Part shown: positions 44,762 to 53,288 of the stretch, one piece after another | Numbering within the stretch: position 1 is the stretch's first letter | Layout of the letters: each line of letters starts with the position of its first letter | Assembly: GCA_001898225.1 (NCBI GenBank) | Contig: MKTJ01000047.1 | Span: 91,697 to 155,696 of the forward strand | Source of the DNA: Chloroflexi bacterium 54-19 | GTDB taxonomy: Bacteria > Chloroflexota > Chloroflexia > Chloroheliales > Chloroheliaceae | Direction: 5' to 3' | Length of the DNA stretch: 64,000 nt | Position numbers and translations under genes: made by a program | Notes under the pieces: generated by a model | Database searches by the model: none | What the model was told of the DNA's origin: nothing | The model's input: the letters and a program-made list of their open reading frames with translations, nothing else

Positions 44762-44798
44762 ATGAGTCATCCCAACTTCAAAATTCGGGATGACTCAT
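44762..44798. repeat. 12-bp perfect palindrome ATGAGTCATCCC...GGGATGACTCAT
   Basis: Stem at 44762-44773 and 44787-44798, loop of 13 bases, followed by GTTTTATT. A half copy (ATGAGTCATCCCGAACTTT) lies at 44458-44476. It may act as a terminator for the beta-oxidation operon, but it also looks like a dispersed repeat. Both arms carry a GANTC site (GAGTC/GACTC). Confidence 0.55.
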
Positions 44799-44981
44799 GT
44801 TTTATTGTGTTAAATTTGATGTGTTGATTTTATTTCAAAGCTTTTCAAACCGTACAAAATCAGCTTAACCCGGGGTTATAGAAAATAGAGTTGCAACTTC
44901 CAAAACTCGCGGGCAGAAATTTCTGATTTCTCAGAAAAATTATTCATTTAAGGTAAGGATAGAAAAGGCCACAAAAGTATT

Positions 44982-45662
44982 TTGCTAAACCTGAAAGGTT
45001 TTTCGCTAATTTCAAAAGAAGTGTCCGCCAGGCCGGATAAGAAAGGTGAACCAGCCTCGATTTCGCCTGGCCCGGTGGTTGCCGAGGAAAGCCTGGTGAA
45101 ACTGGCCCGGTCGGGCGACGAGGCTGCCTTTGTCGCGCTGGTCGAAATGTACTGGGGTTCCATCCAGGTCTATTTGTTGCGGTTGGTGGGTGACGCCGAA
45201 GCCGCCGCCGACCTGACCCAGGAAACTTTCTACCGGGCCTACAAAGCGCTCTCGCGCTGGTCCGGCAACCGGGATTTACAGTTCAAGCCCTGGCTCTACA
45301 AAATCGCCACTAACCGGGCTATCACCTATTCCCAGGCCCGCAAACGCCGCCGCTGGCTTTCGCTCGACTTCCTCAAAGGACAGCCCGAAGATAGCGGACT
45401 AACCCCGGCCTGGCAGTTGGATGATTCGCCCGGCCCTATAGATTTCACGCTTGCCGCCGAAGCCAGCCGCCAGGTGGTCGCCACCCTGAACCGCCTACCA
45501 AAAGACCAGGCGGCGGTGCTGCTGTTGCGGTTTTATCACGACCTAAGTATTGAGGAAATCGGCCAGGTTTTAGGCTTGAATGCCAACGCCGTGAGGGCCC
45601 GCTTGCACCGGGCCCGGCTGGCCTTCCGGCGCAATTTTAAGGCGGAACAGGACGAAAATTAG
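44982..45662 (+). CDS. ECF-type RNA polymerase sigma factor
   Basis: 226 aa. Region 2 (about 35-110) has EAAFVALVEMYWGSI, the ADLTQETFYRAYKAL helix and WLYKIATNRAITY; region 4 (about 165-220) has LPKDQAAVLLLRFYHDLSIEEIGQVLGLNANAVRARLHRAR. It directs polymerase to a dedicated promoter. The start is uncertain: the longest frame begins with TTG and no strong ribosome site; a GTG 14 codons on is possible. The next gene, 13 bp downstream, encodes a single-pass membrane protein with a LytM domain and is the likely controlling partner. Confidence 0.88.
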   Translation: MLNLKGFSLISKEVSARPDKKGEPASISPGPVVAEESLVKLARSGDEAAFVALVEMYWGSIQVYLLRLVGDAEAAADLTQETFYRAYKALSRWSGNRDLQFKPWLYKIATNRAITYSQARKRRRWLSLDFLKGQPEDSGLTPAWQLDDSPGPIDFTLAAEASRQVVATLNRLPKDQAAVLLLRFYHDLSIEEIGQVLGLNANAVRARLHRARLAFRRNFKAEQDEN

Positions 45663-45675
45663 GGAAATAAAGATT

Positions 45676-46605
45676 ATGAAGACACCTGATAAATCCCAGG
45701 GTAATTATAAGACAGTTTTGGACGATTATCTTTCCGGTGAACAGCCTGAAACGGCCTGGTCCAGCCTTGAAACGGCGCTGCTTGACCCTGACTCAACCCT
45801 GACCGGGCCGCAAAAAGACCTGCTAAACGGGTTGCGCCGGGACGAATTTCTTTTACAAGCCGATAGCCGCCTTCTGGCCGACTACAAAACCGATACGCCC
45901 GACCCTACCACGCTCCGGGCGATGGTGCGCGGCTGGCAGCAGACCAGGGCCAGGAAACGGGTCACTAACCTGGCCCGCTGGGGGTTGAGCCTGGGCGCGA
46001 CCCTGGCCTGTTTTCTCCTGGTAATTTCCCTGGTCTTTTCACTAAATGTTACCGCACCTGGCCCGGCCAGCAGTCAAGAAAAACCCGTTGGGGTGGGTGC
46101 CGCTGCTATCGCCACTCCCACGGTCAATACTCAAAAAGGAGTTCCGTCGGTAGTTCTCCAAATGTCGCTGGCTTATCCGATTTCGGTCAAAGGAAGAGGT
46201 ATATTAATAAGCCAGTTTGGGGATTTGGTAGATGGTCAGAAAAACGATGGGATAGATATTGCAGCACCCGATGGTACGCCCATTCTTGCCTCTTATCAAG
46301 GGACGGTGGTTAGCGCCGGGTGGCAGGACGACAAAGCCGGGAATACCATCGTCATTGACCACGGTCACAATATCTACACCCGTTACACTCACCTCGCGAG
46401 TGTTGGGGTCGTGCCCGGTCAGGTTGTCAGCAAAGGCCAGCAAATCGGTATCATTGGCACAACCGGGGATGCCGTCGGTATTCATTTGCACTTTGAATTA
46501 ACTTTTAGTGGACTGAATGGCGAAAATACTGACCCGTTGCCCTACATTTCCAACTTTGGCGAAACCATCCGCTATAATCATTCCACTCCCACCCCTGCTC
46601 GTTGA
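45676..46605 (+). CDS. single-pass membrane protein with degenerate LytM/M23 domain, putative anti-sigma partner
   Basis: 309 aa. A cytoplasmic N-terminus (about 1-102), one membrane helix (about 103-124) and an extracytoplasmic LytM domain (about 165-300). Of the M23 zinc/catalytic residues, Asp194 (GID), His239 (THL) and the H-L-H pair (270-272) are kept, but the first His ligand is Asn190 (QKNDGID). It may therefore bind peptidoglycan without cutting it, as EnvC-like proteins do. Its coupling to an ECF sigma gene and its topology suggest an anti-sigma factor sensing the wall, although no zinc-anti-sigma motif is seen. ATG with AGGGAA upstream. Confidence 0.8.
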   Translation: MKTPDKSQGNYKTVLDDYLSGEQPETAWSSLETALLDPDSTLTGPQKDLLNGLRRDEFLLQADSRLLADYKTDTPDPTTLRAMVRGWQQTRARKRVTNLARWGLSLGATLACFLLVISLVFSLNVTAPGPASSQEKPVGVGAAAIATPTVNTQKGVPSVVLQMSLAYPISVKGRGILISQFGDLVDGQKNDGIDIAAPDGTPILASYQGTVVSAGWQDDKAGNTIVIDHGHNIYTRYTHLASVGVVPGQVVSKGQQIGIIGTTGDAVGIHLHFELTFSGLNGENTDPLPYISNFGETIRYNHSTPTPAR

Positions 46606-46624
46606 TGCGTTTTGCGGGCACAAG

Positions 46625-46660
46625 AAAAGCGGCCTCAAAAGGGGTCGCTTTTAATTTTTT
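46625..46660 (+). terminator. terminator of the ECF/LytM operon
   Basis: AAAAGCGGCC pairs with GGTCGCTTTT (one wobble) around TCAAAAGG, followed by a run of T, about 20 bases after the stop. Confidence 0.8.
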
Positions 46661-46740
46661 ATAGGAGGAGTGGACTTAACGGAAATCCTGGTTTGCGTTG
46701 AACCCAGGGCCTACCTGCTCACCACAGGTGGAGGAAGTGG

Positions 46741-47235
46741 CTAGACCCTCGGTGCTTCCCAGATGTTTTTATAGAGAGAGTTCTTACCCTTGATTACGCT
46801 AACCCACTGTTTCTTTTCAAGTTCCTGCAAGGTCTTGAAGGCATTGTCGCAGGCGTAAGCTGCTTCGTAAGGATTCTCCCCGGCCCTGACCAGGCGTTGC
46901 TCCAACCGGGCAATCACGCCGTTTTCTTGCAGGGTGCGGATAGACTTGGCCCAGGGTATCCCCGCGATGCTGCGGACCCGCCCCAGCCCTGGTCGCATCT
47001 TTTCGATAGCTGCCATGCGTTCTTCCATCGAATTGACCTGCCCAACCACCTTAACCAGCGGCCCTTCTTCCAGGTTCCGGCGCACATCTACCACCAGGGC
47101 CCGGCCTAAATTCGGGAAGAAAATCGTCAAAACTTCCGCTTCATCTATGGTTGAAAGCACCTGTGTTATAAATTCATCTCGCTGTTCCACCGTCTCTACT
47201 CCTTCCGCTGCCTGTCCCTTCACCGTTGAAGCCAT
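46741..47235 (-). CDS. conserved-looking hypothetical protein, 164 aa
   Basis: Not recognised. A soluble alpha/beta-looking sequence with no signal peptide: EVLTIFFPNLGRALVVDVRRN (about 34-54) reads as two strands and EERMAAIEKMRPGLGRVRSI as a helix, and the C-terminal half (about 120-164) resembles a small winged-helix end (ENPYEAAYACDNAFKTLQELEKKQWVSVIKGKNSLYKN). AGAAAG lies before the ATG. It is a single gene between the sigma/LytM terminator and an inverted-repeat element. A DNA-binding or regulatory role is possible but unsupported. Confidence 0.65.
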   Translation of the reverse strand: MASTVKGQAAEGVETVEQRDEFITQVLSTIDEAEVLTIFFPNLGRALVVDVRRNLEEGPLVKVVGQVNSMEERMAAIEKMRPGLGRVRSIAGIPWAKSIRTLQENGVIARLEQRLVRAGENPYEAAYACDNAFKTLQELEKKQWVSVIKGKNSLYKNIWEAPRV

Positions 47236-47260
47236 TCAGCTTTCTTACTACATTATTTCC

Positions 47261-47379
47261 ATTAGGATTTGTTATTAAGGTAGTATATACCCTTTTTGAG
47301 CTTTTTAACTACCCGTTCAGTTACTTTCTCGCTTAACCCAACTTAGTTACTTTCTAAGCTTCCTATCACAAATCCTAAT
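47261..47379. repeat. 119-bp element bounded by 12-bp perfect inverted repeats
   Basis: ATTAGGATTTGT (47261-47272) is repeated inverted as ACAAATCCTAAT (47368-47379). Inside, AGTTACTTTCT is directly repeated at 47319-47329 and 47345-47355. No ORF. It lies upstream of the 164-aa gene. Confidence 0.5.
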
Positions 47380-47463
47380 AGCATAAAGAAGACCAGCTTT
47401 TAGCCAATTCGGCCAGGAATTTTTATCCATTTTGCAAACGGACAGACCTCCTTAACCCGGCTT

Positions 47464-48654
47464 TTAGTGAGTGACCATGTTGGCGATTTCGGTCGCCAGT
47501 TGCTTCTTGAACCTGGCGCCGCTTAAGACTATCCACCTTTGGAGGAAATCCTGCCGCATTTTCCGGCTGTCAACTTCCCGGCTGTCGCGGTATTTTAATA
47601 ACGCCTCATCCGGCTTTCTGGTATCGAGAACCGTCTGGGCCAGGTAAAGGTTAGCGGCATAATCATCGTGAATTGCTCCCAGGTCGTCCTGGGCCTGGAC
47701 CAGTTGGTCGTGGAGGCTTTTAATCGTTGGCGGCAAGGCGTCCTCGAAAAATTCGATGGTATAGCGCAGCCTTTTGAAAGCAATTCGTAACTGGTGGAGC
47801 GTTTCCTCGGAAGTCTCCGGGCTAATCGCCGTATCGTAGGCCAGCACGCTCTCGTAACGCCGCCAGATAAAACTGCCCACGAAATGCCTTACCAGGCTAG
47901 GCGCGACCTCCGGGCTATCCAGGTCGGCGCTGTCGGCGATAACCTTTTTATCCCTGGAAAATTTTTCCAGGTCGTCATAAAGGTTTTGGATTTTAGGGTC
48001 GTCCAAAAGTTTCCGCAGGGCTTTGTGGCTCCGTTTGTAGCGTTTGTGGAGTTGTTTGCGGAGCGGTTCCAGGCCCGCCCGTTCGTCCACCGGGAGTTGG
48101 GCGTCGTAGGTATCGAGATGTTCCAGGAAAACATCAGTGTCGCGAGCTTCGCCAAGGGTCTGGGCCAACTTTCTAAGCTCTTTACGCAGGGTTGCGGTTT
48201 CCGCCGGGTCAAAGACGGTTTCCCCTAAAAGGCGTAGGTTCTCGCGCAGACGTCGGGTCGCCACTCGCATATCGTGGACGCCCTCGCGGTCCTTACCCTC
48301 CCTGGCGGTAGGTTCAGCCTCGCGCATCTTCTTTAATTGGGCGGCTACATACTCCCGTCCTGCTACGACCATCGGGGTCGCCCCGGTAATTTTGCCCTTG
48401 TCCTTTTCTTTTTCCTCCGGGTTCTCTTTTTGTGGCAGGGCCTGGGTTCCGGTTTGAGTACCGGCCTGGGTCTCGATCTTGGTCCCGGTTTCAAGGCTGT
48501 TGGCTACTTCTTCCGGCTTACCATGCAATTCCTGCTGGGGAGCGGCAATTGGTTCGGTAGTTTCGATGCTGGTCGGGGTGTCCAGGGCCGTTTCGTTTTT
48601 CGAGGTTATCACCCCTTTGGCAGTCCCGTTCTTGTTTCCATTCGCTTTACTCAT
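47464..48654 (-). CDS. CHAD-domain protein
   Basis: 396 aa. Residues 1-100 are low-complexity (Thr/Glu/Gln/Lys-rich, probably disordered). The CHAD domain (about 105-390) is an all-helical bundle with conserved His and basic residues: DREGVHDMRVATRRLRENLRLLG, TLGEARDTDVFLEHLD, HQLRIAFKRLRYTIEFFEDALP and LGAIHDDYAA. CHAD domains bind polyphosphate. No triphosphate tunnel (CYTH) domain or polyphosphate kinase lies near. GAAAG lies about ten bases before the ATG. The disordered N-terminus is longer than I would expect. Confidence 0.88.
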   Translation of the reverse strand: MSKANGNKNGTAKGVITSKNETALDTPTSIETTEPIAAPQQELHGKPEEVANSLETGTKIETQAGTQTGTQALPQKENPEEKEKDKGKITGATPMVVAGREYVAAQLKKMREAEPTAREGKDREGVHDMRVATRRLRENLRLLGETVFDPAETATLRKELRKLAQTLGEARDTDVFLEHLDTYDAQLPVDERAGLEPLRKQLHKRYKRSHKALRKLLDDPKIQNLYDDLEKFSRDKKVIADSADLDSPEVAPSLVRHFVGSFIWRRYESVLAYDTAISPETSEETLHQLRIAFKRLRYTIEFFEDALPPTIKSLHDQLVQAQDDLGAIHDDYAANLYLAQTVLDTRKPDEALLKYRDSREVDSRKMRQDFLQRWIVLSGARFKKQLATEIANMVTH

Positions 48655-48820
48655 AGATTTACTTCTTTCGCTAGATGGTACACATCGCTCGTAAACATTG
48701 AATGAAAGGCGGTTAAAATTTTTTTGAATCAGTTTTAATCTTTAATCCTGTTTCAAACACCCTTCCGTTTTCCACGCTGTGCCCTTAAAGGCCACCCATA
48801 AGGTCTGTTTAACGCCCGTG

Positions 48821-49399
48821 TTATTCTTCCCAGCCCAACCACCGGGTTTTAGCCTGGAAGGGGGCGGGGATGCGTTCGGGCCGAGGGATAGCGGCGTAAC
48901 CTACATAGACAAACCCCACGATATGCTCGTCCGGGTCCAGGCCGAAAAAGGCTTTAATACGTGGGTCGCGGGCCGGGTCGCCGCTTCGCCAGATGCAGAC
49001 CAGCCCTTCTTCTTCCGCCACCAGCAACATATTCTGGATGGCGGCGGCAACCGCCTCCACGTTCTCAATATCCACTATTTTCGGGTTCTCAGGCCGGACG
49101 CTGGCAACCGCGATAACTACGGGTGCCCGCAACGGTTTGTGACGCTCTTTGGCGAGGGCGGCCTGGGCTTTCTCGCTGCTCGTTTCTGCCATCCGATGCC
49201 GCAAGGATTGTTCCATCAATTCGCCCAGTTCTTCACGGGACTGGCCGGTCAGGACAAAGAAGCGCCAGGGCTCCGTTGTATGATGGTTGGGAGCATAGGT
49301 CGCGGCTTCGAGCATACGCTCGATTTTCGCGCGAGGGGGCCGGTCGGGTTTGACTTTGCCGATGCTGCGCCGGGCGCGGATAGCATCAAAGACTGACAT
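48821..49399 (-). CDS. nitroreductase-family FMN oxidoreductase (YdjA-like)
   Basis: 192 aa. The N-terminal FDAIRARRSIGKVKPDRPPRAKIERMLEAATYAPNHHTTEPWRFFVL holds the FMN phosphate contacts (RRS) and the flavin-site segment; the Ile/Val-rich C-terminal part (ARDPRIKAFFGLDPDEHIVGFVYVGYA) closes the dimer fold. It reduces nitro or quinone-type compounds with NAD(P)H. The gene is divergent from the PPOX-type gene. AAGGGG lies about 15 bases upstream; the ATG is the only fitting start. Confidence 0.88.
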   Translation of the reverse strand: MSVFDAIRARRSIGKVKPDRPPRAKIERMLEAATYAPNHHTTEPWRFFVLTGQSREELGELMEQSLRHRMAETSSEKAQAALAKERHKPLRAPVVIAVASVRPENPKIVDIENVEAVAAAIQNMLLVAEEEGLVCIWRSGDPARDPRIKAFFGLDPDEHIVGFVYVGYAAIPRPERIPAPFQAKTRWLGWEE

Positions 49400-49581
49400 T
49401 TAAGGGGACTCCAATCGTTTCGCTAGACTCAATTTACAGTAAAATGCCACCCAATTGTAGCTTATAGACCGGGGTGAAGCAAAGTCACTTTTTGCGGTGT
49501 AACTTTGTGAAACACAAAAAGCAAGTGTTACAATCGGCTGGTATGCGGGAAATTGCTAAAGCTTCAAAAGGAGAACCACCA

Positions 49582-50001
49582 GTGGAACCACCAGTGCTCG
49601 AACTGCCCCAGAGCTTCAAGGATAGGCTTAAATCTAAAGCTTATTGCCATATTGCGACCCTTATGCCGGACGGCTCGCCCCACCTGACCGTAACCTGGGT
49701 CGATACCGACGATACCTATGTCATTATCAATACGGTCGAGGGGTTCCAGAAACTATTGAACATGCAGCGCGACCCTCGTGTGGCCTTCGATGTTCCCAAC
49801 CCTGAGAACCCCGCCGATGTGGTGATGTGCCGGGGCCGGGTGGTCGAGATTACCGAGGTGGGTGCGCGAGAGCATATCGACAAACTTTCAATGAAGTATT
49901 TTGGCAGACCTTACGCCAACAATGCCTGGGGCGCCGCCGACCAGAAACGGATAATTGTCAAAATCGCCGTCGAGAAATTCCTGGGACGAGGCAGGCGTTA
50001 A
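49582..50001 (+). CDS. PPOX-class flavin/F420-binding oxidoreductase
   Basis: 139 aa split-barrel protein: KSKAYCHIATLMPDGSPHLTVTWVDTDDTYVIINT is the typical first part of the pyridoxamine-oxidase-like F420 or FMN enzymes, followed by KLLNMQRDPRVAFDV and VVMCRGRVVEI. The cofactor (F420 or FMN) cannot be fixed by eye. The frame is open 36 codons further up to a GTG at 49474, but GTG at 49582 has AAAAGGAG eight bases upstream and gives the normal N-terminus. It is divergent from the nitroreductase gene. Confidence 0.83.
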   Translation: MEPPVLELPQSFKDRLKSKAYCHIATLMPDGSPHLTVTWVDTDDTYVIINTVEGFQKLLNMQRDPRVAFDVPNPENPADVVMCRGRVVEITEVGAREHIDKLSMKYFGRPYANNAWGAADQKRIIVKIAVEKFLGRGRR

Positions 50002-50162
50002 CTTCCGCGCCTTAATTCCAGGCCAGGAGGTTTGGCTGTAAACAATTCTGGGCTGACAGCGAACCTCATGCATAATCTCAGGTATATTGGCATATTTATA
50101 TTAAGGAAACGACCACCAAAGGCTCAAACAATAAGAGCTGAAACAATAAGAAAGGAAAAATC

Positions 50163-51173
50163 ATGAAGATTAAACGCCTGGGACGCACCGGGCTGAAAGT
50201 GAGCGAGATTTGCCTCGGTACGATGACCTTTGGCAACCAGGCCGATGAAAAGACCTCTTTCGCGATTATGGATACCGCGTGGGAGGGTGGCGTCTTTTTC
50301 TTTGATACCGCCGATGTCTATCCGCTCGGCTCCACGCCCGAAATGCGGGGTCGCACCGAAGAATATGTCGGTAACTGGATTAAAGAGCGCAAACGGCGCG
50401 ATCAGGTAGTCCTGGCGACCAAGTGCCGGGGCGCTATGGGCGAAGGCCCTAACGATAGCGGCCTTTCCCGCAAATACATCATTTCGGCGGTGGAAGCCAG
50501 CCTTAAACGGCTTCAGACCGACTATATCGACCTTTACCAGGTCCACAGCCCGGACCTCGAAACCCCGATTGAGGAAACGATGGAGGCCCTCGATAGCCTG
50601 GTGAAGGCCGGGAAAGTTCGCTATATCGGGTGCAGTAACTACCAGGCTTACCAGTTGGGGAAAGCTCTCTGGGTCAGCGATAAAAAAGGGATAGCCCGTT
50701 TCGAATCGGACCAACCGCGCTACAATATTCTCTACCGGGAAATTGAAAATGAAGTCCTGCCGCTCTGCAAAGAGGAAGGGCTGGGCGTAATCGCTTACAA
50801 TCCACTGGCCGGAGGTTTTTTAACCGGGCGTTACAAACCGGGGCAGGACGTGGAAGCGGGCACCCGTTTTTCGCTCCATTCGGCGGGTAAAATGTACCAG
50901 AACCGCTACTGGAAAGAGGCCCAGTTCGAGGTAGTCGAACAATTGCGCAAGTTCTTCGAGGCGCGGCAGCGGTCTTTAGCGCAGGTGGCGCTGGCCTGGG
51001 TGCTGGCTCAACCGGTTATCACCTCGGCAATTTTAGGAGCCAGCCGTCCCGAACAACTCCACGAAACCCTGGCCGCGACCGAGTTACAGCTTACCCAGGA
51101 AGAAATGGATTTTGCCAATGACGCCTGGTTTAATCTGCCGCGCGCTAAAGACCCGTCTGTAGCTCTTCGCTAA
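50163..51173 (+). CDS. aldo/keto reductase
   Basis: 336 aa, NADPH-dependent TIM-barrel enzyme. The segments LGRTGLKVSEICLGTMTFG, FFDTADVYPLG (catalytic Asp and Tyr), VVLATKCRG (Lys), YIDLYQVHSPD (His) and GASRPEQLHE are in place. It reduces aldehydes or ketones; the exact substrate is unknown. The Tyr lies in the expected position of the DTADVY motif. AGAAAGGA lies upstream of the ATG. Its last 29 bases overlap the end of the convergent CcrM-like gene. Confidence 0.92.
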   Translation: MKIKRLGRTGLKVSEICLGTMTFGNQADEKTSFAIMDTAWEGGVFFFDTADVYPLGSTPEMRGRTEEYVGNWIKERKRRDQVVLATKCRGAMGEGPNDSGLSRKYIISAVEASLKRLQTDYIDLYQVHSPDLETPIEETMEALDSLVKAGKVRYIGCSNYQAYQLGKALWVSDKKGIARFESDQPRYNILYREIENEVLPLCKEEGLGVIAYNPLAGGFLTGRYKPGQDVEAGTRFSLHSAGKMYQNRYWKEAQFEVVEQLRKFFEARQRSLAQVALAWVLAQPVITSAILGASRPEQLHETLAATELQLTQEEMDFANDAWFNLPRAKDPSVALR

Positions 51174-52344
51174 CTTTCGCCGCGTTTTGCAGGTCGCGGA
51201 AAGTTAGCCTCAACTCGTCAATCGAATGAAACGCGCCGTCCTGGCCCTGGTACCACCAGTGTTCCCAGCCGTTACAGGAGGGCGCGTTCCCTACCTTACA
51301 ACCCACTGAGTGAATCGAACCCTCAAACTCCCCGCACTTGAGCGAGCTATCCGCCCGCACCACCGCTGTCGGGACCGTGGCTGAGCCGTCCTCGGCTATG
51401 CTGATAGTGTGCTGGCGACCGGGCCGGGCATAATAGAGTTTCACCCCCGGATTTAACAGGCCGTTTTCGAGCAGGGCCGAGAAGGGTACGCGAGGTTGGG
51501 TCCGCTTGGTCTGGACCGGGAAGACCGCGAAATCGAGATGGGTCTGGTGAATGGACTCGATGCGTTCTTCGGCGGCGTGGACATAGACCGGGTTTTTCTC
51601 GATGCCTATCCAGTCCCGGTGCAACTTCTTGGCAACCGCCCCGGTCGTGCCGGTCCCGAAGAAGGGGTCCAGCACCACGTCGCCCGGCAGGGTGCTGGAA
51701 AGGATGACCCGGTAGAGCAGGGCTTCCGGCTTCTGGGTGTTATGGACCTTTTCGCCGTTGATTTTCAGCCGCTCGTTGCCGGTGCAAAGGGCGATTTCCC
51801 AGTCGCTCCGCATCTGTTTTTCTTCGTTAATCGCCTTCATCTGCTGGTAATTGAAGGTGTATTTCTTCTGGTCCTTGCTTTTTTTGCACCAGAGCAGGGT
51901 TTCGTGGGCATTGGTGAAACGGACACCCCGGAAGTTGGGCATCGGGTTCAACTTGATAAAGACCACGTCATTTAAAATCCAGAAGCCCAGGTCCATCATA
52001 ATCGAGCCGACCCGGTAGATATTATGGTAGCTGCCGATAACCCAGATAGTGCCGGAGTCCTTCAAGACCCTGCGGCATTCGGTCAGCCAGCGCCGGGTAA
52101 AGTTATCGTAAGCCTCGAAACTGTCAAACTTATCCCAGTCGTCGTCAACCGCGTCCACCAGGGTCATGTTGGGCCGCCATAATTCGTTTTGAAGCTGTAA
52201 ATTGTAGGGCGGGTCGGCAAAAATGAGGTCCACCGATTTATCGGGTAGTCCTTTCATCACTTCGATACAATCGCCCTGCAATACGGTATTCAAAGGTAAC
52301 TGCTCCTCTTGCATAACCCTGGCGGCGGCTGTGCGAGCAACCAT
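51145..52344 (-). CDS. ccrM: CcrM-like DNA adenine methyltransferase (probably GANTC) with RAMA domain
   Basis: 399 aa. Beta-class order: D44-P-P-Y (ADPPYNLQLQ), then the long segment DAVDDDWDKF, WVIGSYHNIYRVG, LNPMPNFRG, FTNAHETLLW, MRSDWEIALCTG and the SAM site DPFFGTGTTG. These match alphaproteobacterial CcrM closely in my memory, so N6-adenine methylation of GANTC is expected. The C-terminal part (about 285-399) is the RAMA domain with LKCGEFEGSIHSVGC. No restriction enzyme is near, so it looks like an orphan regulatory methylase. GGAG precedes the ATG; the gene lies 17 bp after the Cys-cluster gene. Confidence 0.87.
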   Translation of the reverse strand: MVARTAAARVMQEEQLPLNTVLQGDCIEVMKGLPDKSVDLIFADPPYNLQLQNELWRPNMTLVDAVDDDWDKFDSFEAYDNFTRRWLTECRRVLKDSGTIWVIGSYHNIYRVGSIMMDLGFWILNDVVFIKLNPMPNFRGVRFTNAHETLLWCKKSKDQKKYTFNYQQMKAINEEKQMRSDWEIALCTGNERLKINGEKVHNTQKPEALLYRVILSSTLPGDVVLDPFFGTGTTGAVAKKLHRDWIGIEKNPVYVHAAEERIESIHQTHLDFAVFPVQTKRTQPRVPFSALLENGLLNPGVKLYYARPGRQHTISIAEDGSATVPTAVVRADSSLKCGEFEGSIHSVGCKVGNAPSCNGWEHWWYQGQDGAFHSIDELRLTFRDLQNAAKVSEELQTGL

Positions 52345-52361
52345 GTCTATTTCTCCGGTGG

Positions 52362-53234
52362 CTAAAAAATATGTTTAAGTAAAATTGTTGCAACTACTCC
52401 ATGACAATGTGAAATGGTGCCGACCGCCACCCGCGTTTCAGGGCGGGTCTCATCCAGGCCGAGGGCCAGCCGGACCAGCCGCTCCCGCGCTTCATACAGG
52501 CGCAAAGCCGGGACCGTGCCGATTCCGTACATAAAATGGTGGCACCGGAAAGTTTCCACTCCGCCAAATTGTTCCGGCGGCGGAGTTTTTTCCATGATGG
52601 TAGAGCGCGCTGTAAAACTAGCCGCTCCGTTGGGCAAACCTGCTTGTTCCAGGGTTAACCGGGCGCTGGTCGACGGTTTGACAGGCCGCCCCGCTACGAA
52701 ATCCCGCAAATCGGTATCCAAATCCCAGTCCCGGACCCCTTTGACCGCCGGGCAGAGCCGGGGTTCGATACAGGTCGCCGGGCAAGTCCACCCGGCCCGG
52801 CTCAGAAAGTGATTGCCGGATTTAGGGTCGTGATACTCGTAGGGCGTCCGCAGGGTATAGTCAAACCCCTCGCGCTCCCCCCGGAAATTTTGCAAGCCGA
52901 GTACTTGCAAAGTCTCGGCGGTTGCGGCCCGCAACCAGTCAAAAAAGAGATGCGGGGCGAAAGGCGGTGGGACTAGCTGGACGGTTTCACCATCCCTGGC
53001 CGGGTCGAACCCGGTCGGGTCGCGCATGAACTGCAAAAGGTATTCGTGCCAATCGGCCTGGACAAAAGTGAAGTGAGGGAGGTGACCGAACCTGGCTTTA
53101 ACCGGGGGCTCGGCGTTGCGGTCCACTACGATTAACCGGCTGGTGGCAGGCAGCCTGCCTTTTTGAATCGCCTTGTAAAGCTGGCCGCTGTGGTAGATAC
53201 CGTAGCAACCGCCGCCAATCACAACAAACCGCAA
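52362..53234 (-). CDS. unknown protein with Rossmann-like N-terminus and Cys cluster
   Basis: 290 aa, family not recognised. The N-terminus MRFVVIGGGCYGIYHSGQL looks like a dinucleotide-binding loop. In the middle C151-x3-C155-x5-C161 (WTCPATCIEPRLCPAVKG) could bind a metal or Fe-S cluster, with H142 near; the C-terminal half ends in an Ile/Val-rich stretch (THCHGVVATILLKHIF type). There is no signal peptide. The start is TTG with GGAAGGAAG about ten bases upstream. It is co-transcribed with the CcrM-like gene from a promoter at 53294-53321, so it is a candidate partner or a redox or metal sensor; that is inference. Confidence 0.7.
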   Translation of the reverse strand: MRFVVIGGGCYGIYHSGQLYKAIQKGRLPATSRLIVVDRNAEPPVKARFGHLPHFTFVQADWHEYLLQFMRDPTGFDPARDGETVQLVPPPFAPHLFFDWLRAATAETLQVLGLQNFRGEREGFDYTLRTPYEYHDPKSGNHFLSRAGWTCPATCIEPRLCPAVKGVRDWDLDTDLRDFVAGRPVKPSTSARLTLEQAGLPNGAASFTARSTIMEKTPPPEQFGGVETFRCHHFMYGIGTVPALRLYEARERLVRLALGLDETRPETRVAVGTISHCHGVVATILLKHIF

Positions 53235-53288
53235 GTTATAGAACTTCCTTCCCGCGCAGTCACTTCTCCTGGCCCAAATTGGAGGTAA

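Larger units (their letters stand above)
44436..44981. other. 546-bp gap rich in palindromic repeats
   Basis: No gene is seen. It holds a partial repeat at 44458-44476, the element at 44527-44698, a 12-bp palindrome at 44762-44798 and a TTTCTGA/TCAGAAA hairpin at 44920-44937 close to the ECF sigma gene. Confidence 0.7.
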
